Assembly: GCF_030123245.1 (NCBI RefSeq)
Contig: NZ_CP126101.1
Span: 2,168,501-2,232,500, forward strand
Length of the DNA: 64,000 bases
Source: Lysinibacillus pakistanensis
GTDB taxonomy: Bacteria > Bacillota > Bacilli > Bacillales_A > Planococcaceae
Direction of reading: 5' to 3'
In this document: piece by piece, positions 34,396 to 41,924 of the stretch
Position numbering within the stretch: the first letter of the stretch is position 1
Layout: each line of letters begins with the position of its first letter
Position numbers and translations under genes: made by a program
Notes under the pieces: generated by a model
Told to the model about the DNA's origin: nothing
Database searches by the model: none
What the model saw: the letters and a program-made list of their open reading frames with translations, nothing else

Positions 34396-34785
34396 ATGAA
34401 AGAAGCGATTGGTATGATTGAAACATATGGTATGGTCGGCTCTATTGAGGCAGCAGACGCTATGCTAAAGGCCTCGAATGTCCAATTAGTCAAACATGAA
34501 TTAATAGATGGTGGGATTGTAACTGTTATTGTTGAGGGGGATGTTGGAGCTGTGCAGGCAGCTGTTGAAGCAGGAAAAGCAGCGGTTCCTCGCGTTGGCA
34601 CATTGTTAAGTGCACATGTAATTCCAAGGGCAGCAGACGATGTTTTTACAACAATCATTAATCATCCCCAAGCAAAACCAAAAGTAGAAAAAAACGTGGA
34701 AAGAGTACCGAAAACATCCTCCCGTAGTAAAGCTCAAGTAAAAGAAACTGCCCAAAATTCTTCTACAGATGCTCAAAGTGAATAA
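34396..34785 (+). CDS. BMC-H shell protein with extended C-terminus
   Basis: A 129-residue protein. Residues 1-88 form a BMC domain ([29 protein letters not shown]) with pore loop IDGGIV, differing from VGGG in copies 1 and 2. The last 40 residues are a basic, Lys/Ser/Thr-rich, probably disordered tail (KPKVEKNVERVPKTSSRSKA and following), without the cysteine pattern of PduK. Such tails often sit on one shell face and bind partners. ATG 34396 lies behind GTGAGGTGA. It is the last shell gene before the tandem repeat. Confidence 0.93.
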   Translation: MKEAIGMIETYGMVGSIEAADAMLKASNVQLVKHELIDGGIVTVIVEGDVGAVQAAVEAGKAAVPRVGTLLSAHVIPRAADDVFTTIINHPQAKPKVEKNVERVPKTSSRSKAQVKETAQNSSTDAQSE

Positions 34786-34787
34786 TC

Positions 34788-35002
34788 AATTTCGCCTTGG
34801 CGTAATTGTAGTTGCCGCTTCGCTTTCACTACAGAGAACATTTGTAGCTGCCGCTTCGCTTTCACTACAGAGAACATTTGTAGCTGCCGCTTCGCTTTCA
34901 CTACAGAGAACATTTGTAGCTGCCGCTTCGCTTTCACTACAGAGAACATTTGTAGCTGCCGCTTCGCTTTCGCACAGTAAAGAATTGCTGAATGAAGATA
35001 AA
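34788..35002. repeat. Composite repeat element with 36-bp tandem array
   Basis: The core (34808-34971) is four full copies and a 20-base partial copy of a 36-bp unit that begins GTAGCTGCCGCTTCGCTTTC and ends ACTACAGAGAACATTT; the first copy has one change. The left flank (34788-34808, AATTTCGCCTTGGCGTAATT plus G) and the right flank (34988-35002, CTGAATGAAGATAAA) both recur at 44910-45040, showing that the array lies inside a member of a dispersed repeat family. No spacers exist between units, so it is not a CRISPR array. It separates the last shell gene from the malate dehydrogenase. Confidence 0.92.
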
Positions 35003-35051
35003 ATGATCTCTGTATCTATATGACAATGTATCACTATGAGGAGTGAAGATA

Positions 35052-35990
35052 ATGGGATTTAAAAGGCCAAAGATCGCCATTATTGGTGCTGGTCATACAG
35101 GTGCCACTGTAGCTTTAATGGTTGCTCAAAAAGAAATCGGAGATATCGTTCTAGTCGATATTCCAGATTTAGAAAAACCAGCTAAGGGGAAGGCGCTAGA
35201 TATTTTACAAACAGGCCCAATAGAAAAATTTAATGTGCATATTGCAGGTACAGCACAATATGAGGAAATTGCCCATGCAGATATTGTTGTCATAACAGCA
35301 GGTATTGCTAGAAAACCTGGAATGACTCGAGAGGATTTGATTACAACAAATGCCTCGATTATTCGTTCTGTTAGCGAAAATGTAAAGCGCTTTGCCCCAA
35401 ACAGCTATGTCATTGTGCTGAGTAACCCTGTCGATGCTATGACCTATGTTTGTCTAGAAACTACAGGCTTCTCCAAAAATCGTGTTATGGGGCAATCAGG
35501 CATTTTAGATACAGCTCGCTTTAATACATTTATTGCAGAGGCACTGCAGCTAGCAGTAGAGGACGTGTCGAGCTTTGTTTTGGGAGGGCATGGAGATGAG
35601 ATGGTGCCACTTGTGCGCTATACGTATGTCGGTGGAATCCCGCTCGAGAAAATGCTTCCAAAAGCACAAATCCAACAATTAGTGGAACGGACACGGAAAG
35701 GTGGCGGCGAAATTGTGGAGCTTCTTGGCAATGGTAGTGCCTATTACGCGCCAGCAGCATCAATTGTCCAAATGATAGAAGCCATCATCAAGGATAAACG
35801 AAAAGTTATGCCCGTTATCGCTTATTTACAGGGTGAATACCATGTAACCGATGCTTGTATTGGTGTACCAGTTATTCTTGGTGGGAATGGAATAGAAAGT
35901 GTTATTGAATTACACTTGAACGAAGAAGAACATCAGGCATTTAGCAAGTCTGTTCAGGCTGTCAATTGTACGTTAAACTATATTAAATAA
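35052..35990 (+). CDS. mdh: Malate dehydrogenase (LDH-like type)
   Basis: A 312-residue NAD-dependent 2-hydroxyacid dehydrogenase. The cofactor loop is [11 protein letters not shown]; the substrate loop [10 protein letters not shown] has arginine where lactate dehydrogenases have glutamine, indicating malate; the catalytic histidine is in [13 protein letters not shown] 35052 lies 7 bases after GAGGAGTG. In Bacillus the main mdh follows icd; here it stands alone after the BMC operon and repeat, before two hairpins. It may be the housekeeping enzyme relocated or a second copy linked to C3/C4 metabolism of the BMC pathway. Confidence 0.92.
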   Translation: MGFKRPKIAIIGAGHTGATVALMVAQKEIGDIVLVDIPDLEKPAKGKALDILQTGPIEKFNVHIAGTAQYEEIAHADIVVITAGIARKPGMTREDLITTNASIIRSVSENVKRFAPNSYVIVLSNPVDAMTYVCLETTGFSKNRVMGQSGILDTARFNTFIAEALQLAVEDVSSFVLGGHGDEMVPLVRYTYVGGIPLEKMLPKAQIQQLVERTRKGGGEIVELLGNGSAYYAPAASIVQMIEAIIKDKRKVMPVIAYLQGEYHVTDACIGVPVILGGNGIESVIELHLNEEEHQAFSKSVQAVNCTLNYIK

Positions 35991-35998
35991 ATCATTAC

Positions 35999-36029
35999 AC
36001 CATCTAATAAGGAAGGCGTATTAGATGGT
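35999..36029 (+). terminator. Hairpin directly after mdh
   Basis: Perfect stem ACCATCTAATA / TATTAGATGGT with a 9-base loop, but only a weak T run (TTATT). It may be a weak terminator or mRNA-end stabiliser ahead of the stronger one downstream. Confidence 0.55.
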
Positions 36030-36044
36030 TTATTACATACTTAG

Positions 36045-36092
36045 CGAAAGCAACTTAACATTAACACAATGTTAGGTTGCTTTCGTTTTTCT
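36045..36092 (+). terminator. Strong terminator after mdh
   Basis: An 18-bp stem with one mismatch (CGAAAGCAACTTAACATT / AATGTTAGGTTGCTTTCG) and a 5-base loop, followed by TTTTTCTT. Confidence 0.88.
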
Positions 36093-36441
36093 TAATATTC
36101 TTTCAATAAATGAAAGATTTCTGTACAAATAGAACGTTAAAGTCGTAAGCTTAATAGAAGAACATATGAAGCAGACATTTATCATTGTTGATAGTCAAAA
36201 CTCTTATTTGAGTCAAAAAAATACTTGAGCACACTCAAACCAAGTGAAGGTTAATTATCCAGTTTACCGTTTGGAGGATTGTGCATTTGGCAAGCTAGGT
36301 TGGGAGCTTTACCAAAGGGTTCTACGGCAATCGGAGGATAAGGTAATTCAATAAAAACATGGGATTCATTTATCGAACAGAATTAGCGCAATTTTTCTGT
36401 AAAATAAACTAAGATATAAAATTAAAAAAGGGGAACTTCAT
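36093..36441. other. Gene-free stretch upstream of the DJ-1 family gene
   Basis: No convincing gene in about 350 bases. A 20-codon frame near 36280-36340 (ending STAIGG, stop TAA) has a GGAGG nearby but with unworkable spacing; it may be a gene scrap. AAAAAAGGGGAAC before 36442 is the ribosome site of the next gene. I found no clear promoter pair. Confidence 0.4.
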
Positions 36442-37038
36442 ATGAATAAAAGACAGTGGAGAGTAGGAATTTTTTTATTTGATGATGTAGAGGTTTTAGA
36501 TTTTGCTGGGCCATTTGAAGTCTTTTCTGTCACTGAAATAGAAAATGGTCAGCAGCCATTTGTCGTAGAAACAGTATCAGAGAAAGGGAACTTAGTAATT
36601 GCTACTAATGGGTTAAAGGTACAGCCTGATTACAGTTTTGATAATGTCCCTAGATTTGATATTTTAATTATACCTGGAGGTCTAGGTGCAAGAGAACGAG
36701 AAATGTATAATGATAATGTAATAAACTGGATTACAAATCAAATGAAAACGGTGCAACTCATGACATCTGTATGTACGGGTGCTTTACTATTAGCAAAGGC
36801 TGGTTTACTTAATGGTAAAATGGCGACGACTCATTGGGCAAGTCTTGAAAGGTTAAAAATAGAATTTCCACAAGTCGAAGTACAACGGGAAGTTAAATTT
36901 GTAGATGAAGGCAATGTAATTACATCTGGTGGAATTTCAGCAGGTATCAATATGTCATTTCATATTGTGAAAAGATTACTAGGTTCTGAAGTTGCTCAGA
37001 ATACTGCTAAAATTATGGAATACGAAATTATTATTTAA
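36442..37038 (+). CDS. DJ-1/PfpI family protein, isonitrile-hydratase-like
   Basis: A 198-residue protein of the DJ-1/PfpI superfamily. The elbow cysteine is in TSVCTGALLLAKAGLL, followed by KMATTHWASLERL, and the early IFLFDDVEVLDFAGPFEVF is typical of the isonitrile hydratase and AraC-like amidase-fold group. It could hydrate isonitriles or act as a stress-linked glyoxalase-type enzyme; the sequence does not decide. It stands alone with site AAGGGGAAC. Confidence 0.85.
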   Translation: MNKRQWRVGIFLFDDVEVLDFAGPFEVFSVTEIENGQQPFVVETVSEKGNLVIATNGLKVQPDYSFDNVPRFDILIIPGGLGAREREMYNDNVINWITNQMKTVQLMTSVCTGALLLAKAGLLNGKMATTHWASLERLKIEFPQVEVQREVKFVDEGNVITSGGISAGINMSFHIVKRLLGSEVAQNTAKIMEYEIII

Positions 37039-37149
37039 ATGATAAATGCCTAGCAAATTATAAGGCATCACGAATCGATTTGGCAACAATGGTTTGTCAC
37101 TACCCAGCTATGAACTTCTTTAAAAACTGATAAAAGAGAGGATCCAATG

Positions 37150-37695
37150 ATGCTTATCAAACAACAGGAATTTTATATAAATGGTCTTCGTTACACGATT
37201 AGATCCGCTACTATCCCAGATGCACAAGCATTATCAGACCTAAGATTACAATTAGATGGAGAAACGGAAAATTTTGATCGCGAGCATGGAGAAGCATTTA
37301 TCGATACAGCTGGGTTTGAACAGATTATTCGTATAGATACAGAAAGCCCAAGCAATATATGTTTAGTAGCTGTCGTCGATAACCAGATTATCGGATTTTC
37401 AAGATGCGAGGGATCAGCATTAAAACGATTAGCGCATAAAGTGGAATTTGGTGTAGGTGTAATGAAGGAATTTTGGGGCTATGGCATCGGTAAAAACCTC
37501 TTACAAGTATCGATCGATTGGGCAGATGCCAACAATATAAAAAAAATAGTCTTACAAGTTTTAGAGACAAATGACAAAGCAAGTAGACTCTATAAAAAAC
37601 TTGGCTTTACTGTAGAAGGTATTTTAAAAAATGATAAACGCCTTTCTGATGGCAAATACTATCATACCATTATTATGGGTAGATGGAAGGCATAA
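37150..37695 (+). CDS. GNAT-family N-acetyltransferase
   Basis: A 181-residue acetyltransferase. The acetyl-CoA loop is in EFGVGVMKEFWGYGIGKNLL (near 100-119), and the C-terminal pattern TNDKASRLYKKLGFTVEG is typical of ribosomal-protein or small-molecule acetyltransferases of the PF13302/PF00583 group. ATG 37147 and 37150 are both possible behind GAGAGGAT. Target unknown. Its neighbours are unrelated stand-alone genes. Confidence 0.88.
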   Translation: MLIKQQEFYINGLRYTIRSATIPDAQALSDLRLQLDGETENFDREHGEAFIDTAGFEQIIRIDTESPSNICLVAVVDNQIIGFSRCEGSALKRLAHKVEFGVGVMKEFWGYGIGKNLLQVSIDWADANNIKKIVLQVLETNDKASRLYKKLGFTVEGILKNDKRLSDGKYYHTIIMGRWKA

Positions 37696-37821
37696 AACCA
37701 GCAATATAAGTGGTTCGAAACCACGCCTCCTACGCAAAAGAGATACTTGGAAATAGAAAAAAATCCTTAATATAAATAATATGAGCTATTATGAAAATAA
37801 AAAAGAAGGAAGTGTGCTAAT

Positions 37822-38064
37822 TTGAAAAGAGAGGGAATTGTAGAATGGTATAAAGAAGAGGAGGGCTATGGACGGATCCTTCTTGAAGGTGAAGAAGTAC
37901 ATGTTTTCGTTCATTTTAGCTCAATTCTTTTGGATAAAGATCGATTTCCTGATCATTTTAGATACCTTCGTCAGAAGCAAAAAGTCACCTTCGATTTAAT
38001 TGAAACATCCACGACAGGTGAACAGAAGTATGTAGCTGAAAATGTGATGATAATTTCTGACTAA
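37822..38064 (+). CDS. Cold-shock-domain-like protein
   Basis: An 80-residue protein starting at TTG 37822 behind AAGAAGGAAGTG. It keeps a cold-shock-like order: REGIVEWYKEEEGYGRI (RNP1 region, aromatic residues partly kept), VHVFVHFSSIL (RNP2 region) and a final strand KYVAENVMII. It lacks the canonical KGFGFI sequence, so it is a divergent member. Probable single-strand nucleic-acid binding. An insert of about 15 residues (LLDKDRFPDHFRYLR) precedes the QKVTFDL strand. Confidence 0.7.
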   Translation: MKREGIVEWYKEEEGYGRILLEGEEVHVFVHFSSILLDKDRFPDHFRYLRQKQKVTFDLIETSTTGEQKYVAENVMIISD

Positions 38065-38329
38065 AGCATACTCATCCTATGCAGAGGCACTAAAAAAGTC
38101 GATTTGCCACAAAAATGTGATACAAATTGACTATTTTAAGTTTTCAAATCTAATAAAAAGACTGATTTCTAATATAAAAAAAGAATTTTTTTAGTTTTCA
38201 GTGCCCTCTCTTGTGCAATGGCGGTTTTTTATGTAATGTCAGCATATTAGCAAAATCCTTTTGAATATGAACTAAACCATCATACATAACATAGTATAAA
38301 TAAAATGTTATAAAAGGATGATGCTTAAC

Positions 38330-38452
38330 ATGTCAGCTAGGATTTCCAAAGCACAAAATGGTTCCCTTTCTAGGGGAGGAGGTACATCTGAAGGTTGGGA
38401 TGATATTGATCGTTGGGAAAATGACGGGGGCAGGAGTCTTGATACATGGTGA
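38330..38452 (+). CDS. 40-residue peptide, unknown
   Basis: ATG 38330 lies 11 bases after AAAGGA and encodes a soluble, Gly/Asp/Trp-rich peptide (NGSLSRGGGTSEGWDDIDRW, ending SLDTW). ATG 38321 is an alternative with poorer spacing. A strong terminator starts 35 bases after the stop. No family recognised; possibilities include a small regulatory peptide or peptide precursor. Three tryptophans in 24 residues is unusual. The GAGGAGG inside the frame is not followed by a start. Confidence 0.4.
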   Translation: MSARISKAQNGSLSRGGGTSEGWDDIDRWENDGGRSLDTW

Positions 38453-38487
38453 ATATTTTTTAATCGAATGAGACTGGGATAAAAACA

Positions 38488-38530
38488 AAAAAATGTTAGA
38501 CCAATTGTATCTTGGTCTAACATTTTTTTT
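38488..38530. terminator. Terminator after the 40-residue peptide
   Basis: Perfect 14-bp stem AAATGTTAGACCAA / TTGGTCTAACATTT with a 7-base loop, preceded by an A run and followed by TTTTT. It can serve both strands, including the lipoprotein gene from the right. Confidence 0.88.
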
Positions 38531-38638
38531 GATTCATGAAGAAACTCTCAACTTAATGAAGTAAAAATTTATTATCCATTTTCGATATTTTTCATAAAAA
38601 TCGAAGTTATGTCCAGCCGCTTAAAAATGTAATGAGGA

Positions 38639-39508
38639 TTACTTAAATTGAATTGTATCCATATAAGTCGCTGTTCCTTGTTCGAACTGAACTTTTACAT
38701 GCATATAATACGTGCCTATTGGATATGTACCATCTTCATTTATAATCTTTTCAACCTTGTTCATTTGCTCATCCAAAAACACCATTTCACTGTGAAGTAT
38801 ATCCAAGTCATTAGTCATCAGTTTGACTTTTTCTGGTTTCTGAAGGGGAATAGCTTCATTAAAGGATGCTTGTATATTCGACAGCGGTGTTTCGTGTTCT
38901 TTTTGCTTTTTTTCTCCTGTTTTAATGTCAGTGTATGTCCAACTATATTGTTGGAGGTATAAGGAGAGTTGTTCTTCTTCGTTTATTGCAAATGCTAGTT
39001 GAGGTGGTTGTTCATAGATGGGTTGTCCAAGCGAGATAGGCTTTTGATCCTGAATAACCATACCGACAAGTGTATCATTACCTGCAATATCTATTTTATA
39101 ATGCAGGGTCCATATGTCCTTTTTAGCATCAAACTTTATATTGGTGATGATTGGGTTGTACTCAAGATTTTCTGCTACTTTAGAGAGGACCTCATTTGTA
39201 GATAGTGTACTATTTAATTTTGATGGTACAATTTCAATTTTATCTGTACTTGTTTGACCTGGATAAGATTCATTAATTGCCCCAGCCCATACTTTCACAT
39301 AGTCACCCACAGCTAATTTCATGGTTGTGGAAACCCATAATGCATTCACAAACTGTGGATTCGAATTATTTAAATAGACCGGATCATTACTGACAACTAA
39401 GTATCTACCATCTTCTGCTGCTGTTATATATCCTTCCATAGTAGCAGAGCTTCGTTTGTTTTTGGTACCATTTGCTGTGCCGCAACTAGCTAGAATAAGG
39501 ATTATCAT
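38639..39508 (-). CDS. DUF3221-like lipoprotein, start codon uncertain
   Basis: A lipoprotein of about 289 residues or more, with lipobox LASC and a low-complexity linker after it. The N-terminal 90 residues (ATMEGYITAAEDGRYLVVSN ... VKVWAGAINESYPGQ) match the small DUF3221 beta domain; the rest is undefined. The first ATG (39508) gives only ten residues before the cysteine, with no positive n-region. Further upstream the frame reads FKKIILACMIILILASCG with AGGAGG 6 bases before the TTT codon, so the true start seems to have been TTG or similar and is now TTT. It may be poorly expressed or use a weak start. Confidence 0.7.
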   Translation of the reverse strand: MIILILASCGTANGTKNKRSSATMEGYITAAEDGRYLVVSNDPVYLNNSNPQFVNALWVSTTMKLAVGDYVKVWAGAINESYPGQTSTDKIEIVPSKLNSTLSTNEVLSKVAENLEYNPIITNIKFDAKKDIWTLHYKIDIAGNDTLVGMVIQDQKPISLGQPIYEQPPQLAFAINEEEQLSLYLQQYSWTYTDIKTGEKKQKEHETPLSNIQASFNEAIPLQKPEKVKLMTNDLDILHSEMVFLDEQMNKVEKIINEDGTYPIGTYYMHVKVQFEQGTATYMDTIQFK

Positions 39509-39800
39509 ACATGCTAATATTATTTTTTTAAAGTGATACCTCCTATTTACGAATTAGACGCTTTCATTTCTGATAGGTTACTCTAGTTATCATCAGGTTA
39601 GCATTCAAGGCAAATTCTTTGGCACCAAGTAAAAAGATGTGTAGAAAGGATGTAGAAAAGTATACAAATGAACAAATAAGAGAACATATACATCTCATCA
39701 AACAATGAACGAACAGCATGATAGGATTTTTCACCAAAAAATTCAGTTCTCTATAAAGTACGACATTGTAAGTTTTATTTAATAATTTCCATAATTTTGG

Positions 39801-39987
39801 TTGACATAAAATGTGTATTAAGCCTATAATACATTCGAAGTGTATTATAGGCTTAATACGTTTTTTGAGATGGTGTATTAGGTGATTAATACAGATAGTT
39901 CGGTGCTAAAGCTATATGATTTAGTGCATAGTTGAACCAATGCATTGCCTATCATTTTGCGTATTGTGTATTAAGTGATTAATACAC
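39801..39987 (+). promoter_or_regulatory. Promoter and three YtrA-type operators
   Basis: TTGACA (39801-39806) and TATAAT (39825-39830, 18-base spacer) form a strong promoter. Its -10 lies inside a perfect 19-bp inverted repeat, GTATTAAGCCTATAATACA (39815-39833) with its complement at 39841-39859, followed by GTTTTTTG. Two further palindromes follow: GTGTATTA-GGTGA-TTAATACA near 39873-39892 and GTGTATTAAGTGATTAATAC near 39966-39987. All contain GTATTA...TAATAC, the likely site of the GntR regulator encoded next. The long repeat plus T run could also act as a terminator. Confidence 0.8.
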
Positions 39988-40015
39988 GGAATATTATTGC
40001 AAGGAGTTGAATTAA

Positions 40016-40405
40016 TTGACTGTAAAGTTTAATAATCGAGATCCGGTTTATGTACAGGTTATCCGGCATTTTAAAGAGCAAATTGCCAAGGGATTCTTTG
40101 AACCTGGTCAGGAAGTTCCTTCAAGAAGGGAACTAGCCAATCAGCTGAAGATTAACCCAAATACTGCACAAAGGGCTTATAAGGAAATGGAGGAACAAGG
40201 ATTGATTTTTACTGAGGGAAATATGCCAAGCTGTATTACGAAAGATGAAGCGGTCCTTAAAAGTGTCCGTGAAGAATTAATTATCGAAGCCGTTGACTTA
40301 TTTTTAGGTTCTATAAAAGCCATCAATGTGCCGTTATCTGAAGTGTTGAAACTAGTTGAGAAAAAGTATGAGGCTGAAAGTGGGGAAACGGAGGAATCAA
40401 TATGA
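40016..40405 (+). CDS. GntR-family regulator, YtrA type
   Basis: A 129-residue repressor. Residues about 10-75 form the GntR winged helix (YVQVIRHFKEQIAKGFFEPG, then SRRELANQLKINPNTAQRAY). The short C-terminal 50 residues place it in the YtrA subfamily, which represses the ABC transporter operon it heads and often responds to cell-wall antibiotics. TTG 40016 has AAGGAG 9 bases upstream. The stop overlaps the ATPase start by 4 bases (ATGA). Three palindromic operators lie upstream. Confidence 0.92.
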   Translation: MTVKFNNRDPVYVQVIRHFKEQIAKGFFEPGQEVPSRRELANQLKINPNTAQRAYKEMEEQGLIFTEGNMPSCITKDEAVLKSVREELIIEAVDLFLGSIKAINVPLSEVLKLVEKKYEAESGETEESI

Positions 40406-41091
40406 TCGAAGTGAAAAATGTCCATAAAAAATACGGCAGGAAACAAGTGTTAAAAGATCTTTCCTTTACTGCTAAAAAGGGTGAAATTACTTGCTTAATT
40501 GGGATAAATGGAGTAGGAAAGACGACAATCATGAAGGCTATTATGGCACTCACACCGATTAATAGCGGTGAAATTTTAATAGATGGGGAAAAAATTCGGA
40601 GGGATAGTTTTGAAAAAATAACTTTTATTCCGGATACAATCGCGACGCTGCCACAAATGAGAATTGCTGAGGCTTTTACGTTCATGGCGGATTTTTATAA
40701 AAGTTGGAACCCACAAAGGGCAGAGGAGCTGTTGCAATTTTTTAAGCTAGACCCAACTGAAAAAATTGCTAATTTATCAAAGGGGAGTACGGCTAAAGTC
40801 AATATGCTGTTAGGCTTAGCGCTAGATGTGGATTACTTACTGATGGATGAACCATTCTCTGGTATTGATATGTTCTCACGGGAACAGATTGCCGAAGTGT
40901 TTACAAGCCATTTAATTGAAGAACGTGGTGTAATTCTCACAACCCATGAAATCAGTGATATTGAACACTTAATTGATAAAGCCGTACTTATTGATAATGG
41001 TGAAGTAATAAAGGAATTTAGCGTGGAGGAAGTGCGTGAGAATGAAGGAAAATCAGTTGTTGATGTAATGCGGGAGGTGTATCGAGGATGA
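40402..41091 (+). CDS. ABC transporter ATPase, YtrB-like
   Basis: A 229-residue ATPase with Walker A GINGVGKTT (about 33-41), Walker B LLMDEPFSGID and switch histidine TTHEISDIEH. The signature loop reads LSKGSTAKV, not LSGGQ, as in other YtrB/short ABC-2 ATPases of GntR-controlled operons. ATG 40402 overlaps the regulator stop and its own stop overlaps the permease start (ATGA), so the three genes are translated in series. Confidence 0.92.
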   Translation: MIEVKNVHKKYGRKQVLKDLSFTAKKGEITCLIGINGVGKTTIMKAIMALTPINSGEILIDGEKIRRDSFEKITFIPDTIATLPQMRIAEAFTFMADFYKSWNPQRAEELLQFFKLDPTEKIANLSKGSTAKVNMLLGLALDVDYLLMDEPFSGIDMFSREQIAEVFTSHLIEERGVILTTHEISDIEHLIDKAVLIDNGEVIKEFSVEEVRENEGKSVVDVMREVYRG

Positions 41092-41909
41092 AAAATTATT
41101 TAAAGCTTGTAAACTTTGAAATAAGCCGATTTTTCAAATTGTATTTAATTCTAATAGGGTTGACAATAGTCTGTCAGTTAATTGGAGTAATTAGAGTCTC
41201 AAAAGGATATATGGATCTAGCTGAAAAGGTGATGGATAAAAATCAACTATCAGTGAGCCAATTTATTGAGCAATATGGAACTTTTTCTTTCCAACGTTTT
41301 GTTTATTCTGAATGGTTTTTGATGTCAATTTATATTTGTATCGCTATGTTAATAATTTATGTTTTTTTAATTTGGTATCGAGATTGGCTCGGAAAAAATT
41401 CTTTCATTTACAGATTATTGATGTTGCCGACTGAAAGAATTACTATTTATTTCGCTAAACTGACGGCAATTATGCTTTTGCTTCTTGGTCTAATTACCTT
41501 ACAACTATTATTAGTACTAATCGAAATACAAATTGTAAATAGTATTGTACCAGCAGATTTCCGAACATATAGTTATGGGATTAGTAATATAGATATATTT
41601 GTCTTAATGTATCCTAACACATTTACTGAATTTGTCCTGATTTATGGAATTGGGCTAATCTTCGTAGCAGTACTATTCACGGCTATATTATTTGAGCGGA
41701 GTTACCGTTTAAAGGGTATTTTCTTTGCAATCGTTTATGGAGTGCTTTCATTAGGTGTCTTTTTTGCACCGTTATTATTAAATGGTTTTTACCCACGCTA
41801 TTTTTATCCACTTGAAATCATACTAATGGGGATGGTAACAAGCTTCATTGTTTTAGGTAGCACCATTTGGATCGCGAATCACTTGCTTAAACATAAAATA
41901 ATGGTCTAA
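41088..41909 (+). CDS. ABC transporter membrane subunit
   Basis: A 273-residue membrane protein with about six helices (near 15-35, 75-100, 120-145, 180-205, 215-235, 245-265), the partner of the YtrB-like ATPase. A soluble loop of about 35 residues follows the first helix (KGYMDLAEKVMDKNQLSVSQ). It resembles permeases of GntR-regulated ABC operons in Bacillaceae. Substrate unknown; defence against wall-active compounds is the usual theme of such operons. Confidence 0.85.
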   Translation: MKNYLKLVNFEISRFFKLYLILIGLTIVCQLIGVIRVSKGYMDLAEKVMDKNQLSVSQFIEQYGTFSFQRFVYSEWFLMSIYICIAMLIIYVFLIWYRDWLGKNSFIYRLLMLPTERITIYFAKLTAIMLLLLGLITLQLLLVLIEIQIVNSIVPADFRTYSYGISNIDIFVLMYPNTFTEFVLIYGIGLIFVAVLFTAILFERSYRLKGIFFAIVYGVLSLGVFFAPLLLNGFYPRYFYPLEIILMGMVTSFIVLGSTIWIANHLLKHKIMV

Positions 41910-41924
41910 TGGGAGGGAATGACA

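Noticed and set aside
34808..34971. Possible CRISPR array from 36-bp repeats
   Set aside because: The units are directly joined with no spacers and no cas genes nearby; the ends belong to a dispersed repeat family.
34769..35034. Open frames on both strands with a 12-residue repeat (AAASLSLQRTFV; its reverse-strand counterpart)
   Set aside because: They are open only because the 36-bp period keeps the frame. No ribosome site fits.
36280..36340. 20-codon frame ending STAIGG
   Set aside because: The spacing between GGAGG and the possible TTG is too short and no family is visible.
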